Below are positions 14,511 to 23,130 of a stretch of 25,227 nucleotides of DNA, piece after piece (position 1 is the first letter of the stretch; the number at the start of each line of letters is the position of its first letter). Made by a program: the position numbers and the translations under genes. This DNA is from an uncultured Collinsella sp. Its GTDB lineage: Bacteria; Actinomycetota; Coriobacteriia; Coriobacteriales; Coriobacteriaceae. The notes below the pieces were generated by a model. That model was not told the DNA's origin. It did not search any database and was given only the letters and a program-made list of their open reading frames with translations. The stretch lies in NCBI GenBank assembly GCA_900759565.1, contig CAAEVV010000015.1, positions 1 through 25,227 of the forward strand, read 5' to 3'.

Positions 14511-16298
14511 ATGAGCCAGACCCGTCCCATCGATGAGCATTCCATGCACACCCGTACCTGCGGCGAGCTTCGCTTCGAGAACGTGGGCGAAGAGGTCACC
14601 CTCACCGGTTGGGTGAGCCGTCGCCGCGACCACGGCGGCCTTATCTTCTGCGACCTTCGCGACCGCGAGGGCATTACGCAGCTCACCTTCGACCCCGAGC
14701 ACTCCGATGGCGATGCCTTTAAGATCGCCGAGACCATGCGTCCCGAGTGGCCCATCAAGATTCACGGCGTCGTGCGCGCCCGTGGCGAGGAGACCACCAA
14801 CACCAAGCTCGCGACCGGCGAGATCGAGGTCCTGACCGACCACGCCGAGGTGCTCAACACGTCCGTCACCCCGCCGTTCCAGATCGAGGACGGCATCGAG
14901 ACCAGCGAGGACACTCGCCTGCGCTATCGCTATCTGGACCTCCGCCGTCCCGAGATGATGGCCAACCTCAAGCTGCGCTCCGACTTCACCTTTGCCATTC
15001 GCGAGGCGCTGCACAACCGTGAGTTCATGGAGGTCGAGACGCCCTCCCTGTTCAAGTCTACGCCCGAGGGCGCCCGCGACTTCATCGTCCCCAGCCGCAT
15101 CCAGCCGGGCAACTTCTACGCCCTGCCGCAGTCCCCGCAGCTCCTGAAGCAGCTGCTCATGGTCGGTGGCGTCGAGCGCTACTACCAGGTTGCCAAGTGC
15201 TTCCGCGACGAGGACCTGCGCGCCGACCGTCAGCCCGAGTTCACCCAGGTCGATATCGAGATGTCCTTCGTGGACCAGAACGATGTCATGAGCGCGCTCG
15301 AGGAGGTTCTTGCCGATGCCTTCGGTCGCATGGGTGTCGAGATGCCCACGCCGCTGCGTCGCATGAACTACTGGGAGGCCATGGACACCTATGGCTCCGA
15401 CAAGCCCGATACCCGCTACGGCATGCACCTGGTCGACCTGACCGACATCTTTGCCAACTCCAAGTTCAAGGTCTTCGCGACCGCTGCGAACGAGGAGGGC
15501 TCTGTCGTCAAGGCCATCAACGCCAAGGGCGCCGGTGCCTGGGCGCGTGCCAAGATCGATAAGCTCGCCGGCGTGGCCTCCACGTTTGGCGCCAAGGGCC
15601 TGGCCTGGATCGCCTTCCGCGAGGACGGTTCCATCAACAGCCCCATCGTCAAGTTCTTCTCGGACGAGGAGATGGCGGCTCTGCGCGAGCGCATGGACGT
15701 CGAGCCCGGCGACCTTGTGATGTTCGCCGCCGGCCCGCGCCTGCTCTCCGACGAGATCCTGGGCGGCATGCGTTCGCACATGGCCAATGCGCTCGAGATC
15801 AAGCGCGAGGGTCACGACTTCCTGTGGGTCGTCAACTTCCCGCTGTTCCATTGGGACGAGGATCGCAAGGCCTATGCTGCCGAGCATCAGCCCTTTACCC
15901 TGCCGACCGAGACCGACATCGCCAAGATCGAGGCCGATCCGCTGGCAGCCGGTTCGTGCACCTACGACTTTGTCATGGACGGCTTTGAGGCCGGCGGCGG
16001 CGGTATGCGTATCCACAACGCCGAGATGCAGATGTCCATGCTCAAGCTCCTGGGCTTTACCGAGGAGCGCGCCGAGTCTCAGTTTGGCTTCCTCATGGAG
16101 GCCCTCAAGTTTGGTGCGCCCCCGATGGGCGGTTTCGCTCTGGGTCTGGACCGCGTGTGCATGCTGCTCACCGGTTCCGACTCCATCCGCGACGTCATGG
16201 CGTTCCCCAAGACGGCCAGTGGCTCCGACCTTATGTCGGGTGCTCCGAGTGCCGTTTCCGGCGCCCAGCTCAAGGACGTCAGCCTGCGCCTGATGTAG
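14511..16298 (+). CDS. aspS: Aspartyl-tRNA synthetase, probably non-discriminating
   Basis: This class II synthetase charges tRNA-Asp. It has 595 residues, with an N-terminal OB-fold anticodon domain (residues 15-130), the core with QSPQLLKQLLM and FRDEDLRADRQPEFTQVDIE, the bacterial GAD insertion between motifs 2 and 3, and motif 3 at FALGLDRVCMLLTG. In the anticodon domain RRRDHGG has His41 where the E. coli enzyme has leucine (RRRDLGS). A histidine there is associated with enzymes that also charge tRNA-Asn, so an amidotransferase may be needed. AAAGGAGG (14495-14502) provides a strong ribosome site. The leader has a GCCGCCC/GGGCGGC hairpin at 14459-14483; TAAGAT near 14399 could be a -10, without a clear -35. 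Confidence 0.96.
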   Translation: MSQTRPIDEHSMHTRTCGELRFENVGEEVTLTGWVSRRRDHGGLIFCDLRDREGITQLTFDPEHSDGDAFKIAETMRPEWPIKIHGVVRARGEETTNTKLATGEIEVLTDHAEVLNTSVTPPFQIEDGIETSEDTRLRYRYLDLRRPEMMANLKLRSDFTFAIREALHNREFMEVETPSLFKSTPEGARDFIVPSRIQPGNFYALPQSPQLLKQLLMVGGVERYYQVAKCFRDEDLRADRQPEFTQVDIEMSFVDQNDVMSALEEVLADAFGRMGVEMPTPLRRMNYWEAMDTYGSDKPDTRYGMHLVDLTDIFANSKFKVFATAANEEGSVVKAINAKGAGAWARAKIDKLAGVASTFGAKGLAWIAFREDGSINSPIVKFFSDEEMAALRERMDVEPGDLVMFAAGPRLLSDEILGGMRSHMANALEIKREGHDFLWVVNFPLFHWDEDRKAYAAEHQPFTLPTETDIAKIEADPLAAGSCTYDFVMDGFEAGGGGMRIHNAEMQMSMLKLLGFTEERAESQFGFLMEALKFGAPPMGGFALGLDRVCMLLTGSDSIRDVMAFPKTASGSDLMSGAPSAVSGAQLKDVSLRLM

Positions 16299-16323
16299 GC
16301 AAGCGGCTACATATTGCTTGCAA

Positions 16324-16356
16324 CGAGGGAAGGACGTGTGCCTTCCCTCGTTTTTT
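16324..16356 (+). terminator. Rho-independent terminator of aspS
   Basis: CGAGGGAAGG (16324-16333) pairs perfectly with CCTTCCCTCG (16341-16350) across seven bases and is followed by six T residues. It lies 25 bases after the aspS stop. Confidence 0.95.
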
Positions 16357-16400
16357 ATGCGCCGAGATTGTGAGGGTATATAGGGTGACCGGGCGTCGCC

Positions 16401-16599
16401 GAAAGTGCGTCCCGGAATCTGGGTCCAGAACGGGTCGCGCTTTCCCAAAGGGGGTCCTCTGGGAAAGCGCGACCCAGAATTCGGCAAAATAATGGGGCAC
16501 AGTTTCCGGTTGAGCTGTCTAACGGAAACTGTGCCCCAGAATGAGCACTCAAAACGGGGCAGGCTTTCCGTAACAACTGTCTGGCGGAAAGCCTGCCCC
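16401..16599. repeat. Array of hairpins with a 62-bp period
   Basis: Three hairpins begin at 16432, 16493/16494 and 16556, a spacing of 62 bp each time. Arms are 16, 16 and 15 bases and perfectly complementary within each unit: GGGTCGCGCTTTCCCA, TGGGGCACAGTTTCCG and GGGGCAGGCTTTCCG. The stems differ between units, with matching changes on both sides. Between units lies a similar linker (AGAAT...CAAAA). GAAAGTGCGTCCC at 16401-16413, one period earlier, resembles an orphan right arm. The array fills the space between the aspS terminator and the 3' end of the LacI-type gene. On the minus strand the first hairpin is followed by GTTTTG, so it may help end that gene. Confidence 0.85.
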
Positions 16600-16605
16600 A
16601 ATTTC

Positions 16606-17622
16606 TTATAGCGAGTCTCTCTGGATCAGCTGCATGTGCATCACGGAGGTGGTGGGCTCGGCACCCTTGATCATGTCGAGCGCAATGTTGGCGGCCATGT
16701 GGCCTTCTTCGCGCAGGGGCTGGCGGACGGTCGTGAGCGCGGGGACGCAGCGCGTCGCAATCTCGTGATCGTCGAAGCCGACGACAGAAATGTCCGCCGG
16801 AACGGATAGGCCTGCCTCGTTGAGTGCGGTGATGACGCCAGCCGCGATACGGTCCGATCCGCAGAGCACGCCATCGAAAGCAATCTCGCGCGCGAGGATC
16901 TGGTGCATGGCCTGATAGCCGTCTCCGTTGTTCCAGCCGGTATAGATAACGTTTGCGTCTGGGAGGTCTTCGCCCAAGACGGCGCGGTAGCCGCGCAGGC
17001 GGTCGACAACGGCGGGGTTGTCTTGCGGTCCCAACACGGCGACGATATCTTTGCGCCCTCGCTCCTTCATAGCGAGCGCTGCAAAGCGTCCGCCCTCTTC
17101 GTCGTCAGAGTAGACCGTCGAGAACACATCGCGATAGGGGTGGCCCTCGAGCTGGCCGCACAACACGGTAGGTACGCCCAGCTCGCGCAGCACCTCGAGC
17201 AGCTCGCTGCCCTTGTAGGGGGAGACGTCGATCACGGCGTCGAACGAGCGGCGCTCAAAGTGCTCGCGTGCGCGGTTGCGCTCATGCGTAGAAGACGCCT
17301 GCAAGATAACGGGCAGATAGGACGACTCCGACAGTTCCTCGGTAATGCCGCTCAAAAACTCGCTATAGGTGGGGTCGCTGAAGAGTTCACTCAGGGGCTC
17401 GGTCACGAGCACGGCGATGATTTCCGTGCGCCCGACAGCGAGCGCTCGGCCACGAGCGTTGGGGACAAAATTGACTTCCTTGGCCGCCGCGCGGACGCGC
17501 TTTTTGGTTTCCTCGCTAATGCGGGGCGAATCGTTGAGAGCGCGCGATGCCGTGGAGCGCGACACGCCGGCAGCTGCGGCAACCTCGGCAAGCGTAGGTG
17601 CGGTGCGAACTGGTTGGGTCAT
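16606..17622 (-). CDS. LacI/GalR-family repressor of the ebg-type operon
   Basis: The 338-residue protein has the LacI N-terminal helix-turn-helix at about residues 9-30 (TLAEVAAAAGVSRSTASRAL), a hinge around FVPNARGRALAVGRTE and a periplasmic-binding-protein-like sugar-sensing domain. Typical features of that domain are DAVIDVSPY, VLCGSDRIAAGVITAL and ISVVGFDDHEIATRCVPALTT. AGGAGA precedes the ATG on the minus strand. It is divergent from ebgA across 376 bases that contain three copies of a LacI-type operator, so it very likely represses the beta-galactosidase operon in the absence of its sugar; it corresponds by position to E. coli ebgR. The inducer cannot be told from sequence. The 3' end abuts the hairpin array. 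Confidence 0.9.
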   Translation of the reverse strand: MTQPVRTAPTLAEVAAAAGVSRSTASRALNDSPRISEETKKRVRAAAKEVNFVPNARGRALAVGRTEIIAVLVTEPLSELFSDPTYSEFLSGITEELSESSYLPVILQASSTHERNRAREHFERRSFDAVIDVSPYKGSELLEVLRELGVPTVLCGQLEGHPYRDVFSTVYSDDEEGGRFAALAMKERGRKDIVAVLGPQDNPAVVDRLRGYRAVLGEDLPDANVIYTGWNNGDGYQAMHQILAREIAFDGVLCGSDRIAAGVITALNEAGLSVPADISVVGFDDHEIATRCVPALTTVRQPLREEGHMAANIALDMIKGAEPTTSVMHMQLIQRDSL

Positions 17623-17865
17623 GGCGTCTCCTGGAAAATGCGGTCGATGTTGTCGCTGATACGGGCTGGTGCGGATACAGCTTACTATAGTGCGTCTGAA
17701 CAGCGTTCATGATATCCGGTGACCGGCGTCGTTTTGCAACCAAGCCGCAATCGAATACGTCTCGTATGGGTGAGATATCAGCGGGCGTGGCGGTTGCCTA
17801 CGAGCTTAAGAACGATGTCTTGCGCTGAGTTTCGATACTCAGGGTGACATAAGTGTCGCGGTTGT

Positions 17866-17879
17866 ACAACCGGTTGCAC
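17866..17879. promoter_or_regulatory. LacI-type operator 1
   Basis: ACAACCGGTTGCAC has the palindromic core CAACCGGTTG, typical of LacI/GalR sites with a central CG. It overlaps a second palindrome on its left (GGTTGTACAACC, 17860-17871), so it may be a double site. It lies 45 bp before operator 2. Confidence 0.8.
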
Positions 17880-17910
17880 CGTTAACCCGACCAAATCGAC
17901 CGTTCAGCGG

Positions 17911-17924
17911 ACAACCGGTTGCAC
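17911..17924. promoter_or_regulatory. LacI-type operator 2, overlapping the -35 of ebgA
   Basis: It is identical in 14 bases to operator 1 (ACAACCGGTTGCAC). Its last six bases, TTGCAC, serve as the proposed -35, so bound repressor would exclude RNA polymerase. Confidence 0.85.
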
Positions 17925-17948
17925 AGTATTTTGCATCGCCCGTAAGAT
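17919..17948 (+). promoter_or_regulatory. ebgA promoter
   Basis: TTGCAC (17919-17924) and TAAGAT (17943-17948) are separated by 18 bases. The start of transcription would fall near 17955, inside operator 3. Confidence 0.65.
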
Positions 17949-17952
17949 AAGG

Positions 17953-17966
17953 ACAACCGGTTGCAC
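17953..17966. promoter_or_regulatory. LacI-type operator 3, at the ebgA transcription start
   Basis: A third identical ACAACCGGTTGCAC, 42 bp after operator 2 and 33 bases before the ebgA ATG. The spacings of 45 and 42 bp are close to four helical turns, compatible with cooperative binding or a small loop. Confidence 0.85.
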
Positions 17967-17998
17967 AAGAATCACTACGATGACGAAGGAGCATCACC

Positions 17999-20900
17999 AT
18001 GGACGCCATTAACGATTGGGAAAACCAAGCGCTCACCCACAGGAACCGCCTGGCACCTCATGCGTACTTTATGGGCTACGAGACCGCCGATCTCGCCGCT
18101 ATGTACAGCCGCGAGCTGTCGCGCGGGTTTGTCCAGCTGTCCGGCTCGTGGCAGTTCCGCCTCTTTGAGGGGCCTGCTGCCGTCTCTAACGAGGAGCTTT
18201 CCACGTACGAGCCCGAGTGGGATCACGTGGAGGTTCCGCACCTGTGGCAGGTAGACGGCTATGGCAACCTTGCCTACACCGACGAGGGTTTCCCGTTCCC
18301 GGTGGATCAGCCGTTCGTTCCCTCTGACGATCCCACGGGCGTGTACCAGCGCATCGTCAATCTTCCCGCCGTGCCTGCCGGCGCTCGCGAGATCATTCGC
18401 TTTGACGGCATCGAGAGCTATGGCGAGCTGTACGTCAACGGCAAGTTTATCGGCATGACCAAGGGCTCGCGCCTGTCTGCCGAGTTCGACGTGACCGACG
18501 CGCTCGTCGAGGGCGATAACCTGTTTGCGGTCAAGGTCCTGCAGTACAGCGATGGCAGCTATATCGAGGATCAGGATATGTGGTGGGCCTCGGGCATCTT
18601 CCGCGATGTGTACCTTATGCAGCGTCCCGCCGCGCACCTGGTCGACTTTAGGTTCCGCACGCACCGCGAGGGCGATACCGCTCTGATTACGCTCGATACG
18701 GTTGCCGAGGGCGCTTCCCGCGTTGTGTTTACGCTCAGCGATGGCGAGAACGTGGTGGCTACGGGCGAGTGCGTCGACGGCCATGCCGAGTGCAGCGTTG
18801 CCGATGCCCACTTCTGGAATCCCGAGGACCCCTTCCTCTATGACCTTACGTTTGAGGTCTACGACGGTGACCAGGTCAGCGAGTACGTCCCGCATCGCCA
18901 GGGCCTTGCCGAGGTGACGGTCGAGGGCAATCATATCTACCTCAACGGCACCTACTTTAAGATGCATGGCGTCAACCGCCACGATCACGACGATCACAAG
19001 GGCCGCGCCGTGGGCCTCGATCGTATGCGCCGCGACCTGGAGCTCATGAAGCAGCACAACATCAACGCGGTGCGCACGTCCCACTACGCCAACGACCCGC
19101 GCTTTTACGAGCTGTGCGACGAATACGGTATCATGCTGGTCGCCGAGACCGATATGGAGAGCCATGGCTTCGAGAATATCGGCAATATCGCCCTGGTCAC
19201 CGACGACCCGGCATGGGAGCCGGCCTACGTCGACCGCATCGAGCGCCTGGTGATGCAGGAGCGCAACCACGCCTGCATCATTATGTGGTCGATGGGCAAC
19301 GAGAGCGGCTATGGCTGCAACATCCGCGCGATGTACGCCAAGGCTCACGAGCTCGATGGTCGCCCGGTCCATTACGAGGAGGACCGCAACGCCGATACCG
19401 TCGACGTCATTTCCACCATGTACTCCCGTGTGTCGCAGATGAACGACTTTGGCGAGCATCCGTTCCCCAAGCCGCGCATCAACTGCGAGTACGGTCACTC
19501 CATGGGCAATGGCCCCGGAGGCCTGTCCGAGTACCAGGAGGTCTTCGATCGCTGGGATTGCATCCAAGGCCAGTTTATCTGGGAATGGTGCGACCACGGT
19601 TTGGCTGCTGTGACCGAGGACGGCGTTGCCTACGATATGTATGGTGGCGACAACGGCGATTACCCCAACAACAGCAACTTCTGCATCGATGGCATGGTGT
19701 TCCCCTGGCAGCAGCCGAGTCCGGGCCTCACTGAGTATGGCCAGGTCATCTGCCCGGTTCGCATGGCTTATGACGCCGAGGCAGGCGAGCTGACCGTCAC
19801 CAACAAGCGTTGGTTCACCACCCTCGAGGATGTCTGCCTGTCGGCCGAGACCCTGGTGGACGGCGACGTTGTGTGCCGCAAGACGCTCATGCCCGGTGCG
19901 GTTGCCCCCGGCGAGTCCGTCCAGCTTCCGCTGGTGATTCGCGAGGCCGCAGTGGGGGAGACCCTGCTGACCGTGCACGCCTACACCATGGCCGCTCACG
20001 TCTGGTGCGAGCCGATGTTCCAACTGGGTGCAAGCCAGTTTGCCATCGCCAACCATCCGGCGCCAGCCATCGCGGCTCCCACTCGTCCTGAGCTTACGGT
20101 CGAGGAGACCGAGCAGGAAATCCGCATTCACTCCCTCAACGGTGAGCTGACCTTCAGCAAGGTCAACGGTACCGTGAGCGAGTGGAAGGCATCCGGCCGC
20201 GACGTCATGGCCTCTGGTCCTCAGGTTGGTTTTTGGCATCCGCTCGTCGATAACCATGCGCAGGAGTATGACTCACTGTGGAAGGACAACTTCATCGATG
20301 TGATGCAGACGTCTACCCGCAAGGTTTCTTGGAAGCAGGATGGCAATGCGGTCGTCGTGACCGTGAGCCAGCGTATCGCTCCTCCCGTCCGCGCGTTCGG
20401 CATGCGCGTCGAGCTCGTCTACACCGTGCTTCCGAGCGGTCGTGTCGACCTCAAGGTTTCCGGCGAGCCCTATGGCGATTACTCGGATATCATCCCGCGC
20501 ATCGGCATCTCCTTCGAAGTCCCCGGTTGCGATCGTGCCGTCGAGTGGTATGGCCACGGTCCGGGCGAGAACTATCCGGACTCGCTGCGCGCCAACCCGG
20601 TCGGTCATTACCGCACCACGGTCGACGACATGTTCACGCCCTACGTTATGCCTCAGGACTGCGCCAACCGCGAGGGTACCCGCTGGGTTGCTCTGCGCTC
20701 TAGCCACGGTGACGGTGTGCTGGTGACCCGTCCGGCTGACGCCGCCTCCAACCCGTTCTCATTCTCGGCATGGCCCTATAGCTGCGAGGCCATCGATAAC
20801 GCCAAGCACGTCTACGACCTTGTCAAGGGCGATACGGTCACGGTCAACATCAACGACCAGTTGCTCGGCCTTGGCTCGAACTCTTGGGGTTCCGAGGTGC

Positions 20901-21007
20901 TCGATTCCTATCGCACCCGTTTTGAGAGCTTCAGCTTTGAGGTGTCCCTGCGACCGCTGACGTCTGCCGATCTGGCTCAGGCGCTGGCACCCATTAAGGA
21001 GGCATAA
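17999..21007 (+). CDS. ebgA: GH2 beta-galactosidase, EbgA-type large subunit
   Basis: The enzyme hydrolyses beta-galactosides such as lactose in the cytosol. The 1002-residue protein has the full glycoside hydrolase family 2 layout: an N-terminal sugar-binding jelly roll (ending near MWWASGIFRDVYL), an immunoglobulin-like domain, the TIM barrel (from about FKMHGVNRHDHD, through RTSHYANDPRFYELCDEYG), and a C-terminal beta-galactosidase small-chain domain. The acid/base is Glu435 (MGNESGYG) and the nucleophile Glu497 (INCEYGHSMGNGPGG, close to EbgA and LacZ). There is no signal peptide. The ATG follows GAAGGAGCATCACC. Its stop precedes ebgC by three bases, and EbgA-type enzymes need EbgC as a partner. 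Control is by the three operators upstream. Confidence 0.93.
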   Translation: MDAINDWENQALTHRNRLAPHAYFMGYETADLAAMYSRELSRGFVQLSGSWQFRLFEGPAAVSNEELSTYEPEWDHVEVPHLWQVDGYGNLAYTDEGFPFPVDQPFVPSDDPTGVYQRIVNLPAVPAGAREIIRFDGIESYGELYVNGKFIGMTKGSRLSAEFDVTDALVEGDNLFAVKVLQYSDGSYIEDQDMWWASGIFRDVYLMQRPAAHLVDFRFRTHREGDTALITLDTVAEGASRVVFTLSDGENVVATGECVDGHAECSVADAHFWNPEDPFLYDLTFEVYDGDQVSEYVPHRQGLAEVTVEGNHIYLNGTYFKMHGVNRHDHDDHKGRAVGLDRMRRDLELMKQHNINAVRTSHYANDPRFYELCDEYGIMLVAETDMESHGFENIGNIALVTDDPAWEPAYVDRIERLVMQERNHACIIMWSMGNESGYGCNIRAMYAKAHELDGRPVHYEEDRNADTVDVISTMYSRVSQMNDFGEHPFPKPRINCEYGHSMGNGPGGLSEYQEVFDRWDCIQGQFIWEWCDHGLAAVTEDGVAYDMYGGDNGDYPNNSNFCIDGMVFPWQQPSPGLTEYGQVICPVRMAYDAEAGELTVTNKRWFTTLEDVCLSAETLVDGDVVCRKTLMPGAVAPGESVQLPLVIREAAVGETLLTVHAYTMAAHVWCEPMFQLGASQFAIANHPAPAIAAPTRPELTVEETEQEIRIHSLNGELTFSKVNGTVSEWKASGRDVMASGPQVGFWHPLVDNHAQEYDSLWKDNFIDVMQTSTRKVSWKQDGNAVVVTVSQRIAPPVRAFGMRVELVYTVLPSGRVDLKVSGEPYGDYSDIIPRIGISFEVPGCDRAVEWYGHGPGENYPDSLRANPVGHYRTTVDDMFTPYVMPQDCANREGTRWVALRSSHGDGVLVTRPADAASNPFSFSAWPYSCEAIDNAKHVYDLVKGDTVTVNINDQLLGLGSNSWGSEVLDSYRTRFESFSFEVSLRPLTSADLAQALAPIKEA

Positions 21008-21010
21008 GCC

Positions 21011-21466
21011 ATGCATGTCTTTAACTCGCGCGCCGATTTCGACGCTCAGATGAAGTCCGTCAAGAAGTGGATGCGCACCGGCCAGGCGCTCGATGGCGTT
21101 GCCGACCTACAGCACGACGTGGCTTACTCCATCGGCGACTCGTTGGTGTATTGGTGGGTGAACGCCCACGAGGCCGCTACCGCCGATCTGGTCGGTCACC
21201 GTCGCTATCATGCCGTGCTCGCCCCGCTCGACGGCGACCTGACTGTCGAGGTTGCCCCCAAGGCAGGCCTCACCTGCACCCGCGCCTACAGCGATATCGA
21301 TGATCGCGAGCGCTTTGAGGGTACGGGGGAGACTGTGACGATTCCCGCCGGCGGCGTTGCTGTCGTCGAGATCGACGAGGCCTACCGTGTCGTGGCTGAT
21401 GCCGCGGATCCCCGCGTCGTGGTACTGCACGTGACGGTTGAAGGATATTCCTTCCCCAACAAGTAG
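21011..21466 (+). CDS. ebgC: EbgC-like beta subunit (YhcH/YjgK/YiaL family)
   Basis: The 151-residue protein is a cupin-like member of the YhcH/YjgK/YiaL (DUF386) family. In E. coli EbgC is the small subunit that EbgA needs for full activity. Family features are the GHRRYHAVLAPL strand near the middle, PKAGLTCTRAYSD, and ETVTIPAGGVAVVEIDEAYR, whose order of strands matches the double-stranded beta-helix. It starts three bases after the ebgA stop, and the end of ebgA supplies AAGGAGG (20996-21002) as ribosome site, so the two are translated together. E. coli EbgC has 149 residues, nearly the same length. It may bind a metal through its histidines, which I infer from the family. Confidence 0.88.
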   Translation: MHVFNSRADFDAQMKSVKKWMRTGQALDGVADLQHDVAYSIGDSLVYWWVNAHEAATADLVGHRRYHAVLAPLDGDLTVEVAPKAGLTCTRAYSDIDDRERFEGTGETVTIPAGGVAVVEIDEAYRVVADAADPRVVVLHVTVEGYSFPNK

Positions 21467-21499
21467 TATTCGTCCGCCTGGACGTTTGCTTCGCGCCGT

Positions 21500-21583
21500 T
21501 AAGGGGGATGGCTTTGTTGACTCCCTTTTCCCCATTCCCCTTAGCAGGTGCACCGTCCGTGTTTGCACTTGCAGCTCGGACGG
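21500..21583 (+). terminator. Two weak hairpins between ebgC and the permease
   Basis: TAAGGGG (21500-21506) pairs with CCCCTTA (21537-21543), and CCGTCCG (21553-21559) with CGGACGG (21577-21583). Neither has a proper T-run. They may attenuate or process the ebgA-ebgC transcript before the permease, or separate it. Confidence 0.3.
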
Positions 21584-21619
21584 GTTTAGATGACATTTAA
21601 TAGATGATTGGGAGGGCTT

Positions 21620-23083
21620 ATGAGCTCTGAAAAACGAGGAACGATTGGTTCGTTCGCTCTGCTGGGCATGACGGTCGCCGCCGTGTTCGGTATCAAGAAC
21701 ATCATCAACAACAACGCGGCTATCGGCTTGGCAGCCGCGCCGTCGTTCTTCTTCGCCACGCTTTTGTACTTTGTCCCCTATACCCTGGTTACCGCCGAGT
21801 TTGTCGGCCTCAACAAGGACTCCGAGTCGGGCGTGTACGCCTGGGTCAAGACCTCGATGGGCGGCCGCTGGGCATTCCTGACGGCGTTTAGCTACTGGTT
21901 CGTCAACCTGTTCTTCTTTGCGTCCGTCCTGCCCAATGTCATCATCTACGCGAGCTACGTGTTCTTTGGTGCCAATGCCGAGCTTTCGCAGCTGTGGATC
22001 ACCATTATCGAGATCGTCGTCTTTGCTATCGCCACGTGGGTTTCGACCAAGGGCGCTAAGTGGATCGGCTCTATTTCCTCCTTCGGTTCGACCGCGGCTC
22101 TCGGCCTGACTGCCGTGTTCATCCTGCTGTCCCTGGCTGCTGCCTTTGGCGGCGTTGAGTTCGCTACGGCTCCCACGCCCGCCAACATGGCTCCCGACAT
22201 GAGCAACTTCGCCACTATGTGGGGCTTCTTCGGTACGCTTGCCTGGATTATCCAGGGCGTTGGCGGCGCTGAGTCTGTCGGCGTGTTCCTTAACGACCTT
22301 AAGGGTGGCGTCAAGGCCTTCGTGCGCACCGTCGTTATCGCCGGCCTGACCATCGGCCTTCTGTATGCAGGCGCTTCGCTGCTGGTCAACCTGTTCATTC
22401 CCGAGGGCGGCGTTGCCATCTCCACCGGCATCTTCGACGTGTTCGGCGCTGTCTTTGCCCACTTTGGCATTCCTATGGAAGTGTCCACGCGCGTCATCGG
22501 CTTGATCCTTCTCGCCGCTACGCTGGGTTCCCTCATGATGTGGACCTCCGCTCCCATCAAGGTCTTCTTCACCGAGATCCCCAAGGGCGTCTTTGGTAGC
22601 AAGATCGTCGAGCTCAACGAGCACGGCATTCCTGCCCGCGCTGCCTGGCTGCAGTTCGCCATCGTCGTCCCCATCCTGATCATCCCGGCCCTGGGCTCTG
22701 GTAACCTCGACGACCTGCTCATGATCGTCACCAACATGACGGCTGCCACCGCTCTGCTCCCGCCGCTGCTGATTCTGCTTGCCTACTTTATGCTGCGCAA
22801 GAACTTCGATGCTGCTCCCCGTGGCTTCCGCATGGGCTCGCGCAGCTTTGGCCTGGTCGTTGCCGCATTCCTGCTTGTGGTCTTCTGCTTCGTGCTTATC
22901 TGCGGCACCATTCCGCTCGATCAGCCGCTGTGGCTGACGCTGGTCTACAACGTTGGCGGTGTGGTTGTCTTCCTGGGCCTTGCCGTGATGTGGTACAACC
23001 GCTACATCAACCGCCTGCGCGAGACCGATCCCGAGGCTGCCGAGAGCGAGCTGCGTCCGTCTGTCCTTGACATGATGGAGTAG
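21620..23083 (+). CDS. APC-family permease, YgjI-like
   Basis: This 487-residue inner-membrane protein has about twelve hydrophobic helices and belongs to the amino acid-polyamine-organocation superfamily, in the group of GadC/YgjI-type exchangers. The N-terminus (IGSFALLGMTVAAVFGIKNI) carries the broken first helix with a small-residue turn that binds substrate in this fold. SGVYAWVKTSMGGRWAFL and GVGGAESVGVFLNDL are also family-like, and the loop KVFFTEIPKGVFGSKIVELN occurs in the glutamate/GABA-type relatives. GGGAGGG at 21610-21616 precedes ATG 21620. It follows ebgC by 153 bases in the same direction. E. coli has the related ygjI in the same place, so a cargo linked to the ebg pathway is possible, but none can be named. 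Confidence 0.85.
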   Translation: MSSEKRGTIGSFALLGMTVAAVFGIKNIINNNAAIGLAAAPSFFFATLLYFVPYTLVTAEFVGLNKDSESGVYAWVKTSMGGRWAFLTAFSYWFVNLFFFASVLPNVIIYASYVFFGANAELSQLWITIIEIVVFAIATWVSTKGAKWIGSISSFGSTAALGLTAVFILLSLAAAFGGVEFATAPTPANMAPDMSNFATMWGFFGTLAWIIQGVGGAESVGVFLNDLKGGVKAFVRTVVIAGLTIGLLYAGASLLVNLFIPEGGVAISTGIFDVFGAVFAHFGIPMEVSTRVIGLILLAATLGSLMMWTSAPIKVFFTEIPKGVFGSKIVELNEHGIPARAAWLQFAIVVPILIIPALGSGNLDDLLMIVTNMTAATALLPPLLILLAYFMLRKNFDAAPRGFRMGSRSFGLVVAAFLLVVFCFVLICGTIPLDQPLWLTLVYNVGGVVVFLGLAVMWYNRYINRLRETDPEAAESELRPSVLDMME

Positions 23084-23130
23084 AAGCTGGGATTAATCTA
23101 CGGCTGTGGAATAAATCGATTCCCCTTCCT

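Noticed and set aside
14367..16601. A 744-codon leftward open frame opposite aspS
   Set aside because: It runs through the hairpin array and the aspS terminator and shows no family features, while aspS is certain.
17975..20257. A 760-codon leftward open frame opposite ebgA
   Set aside because: It is a shadow of ebgA; both catalytic glutamates and the domain order support the rightward gene.
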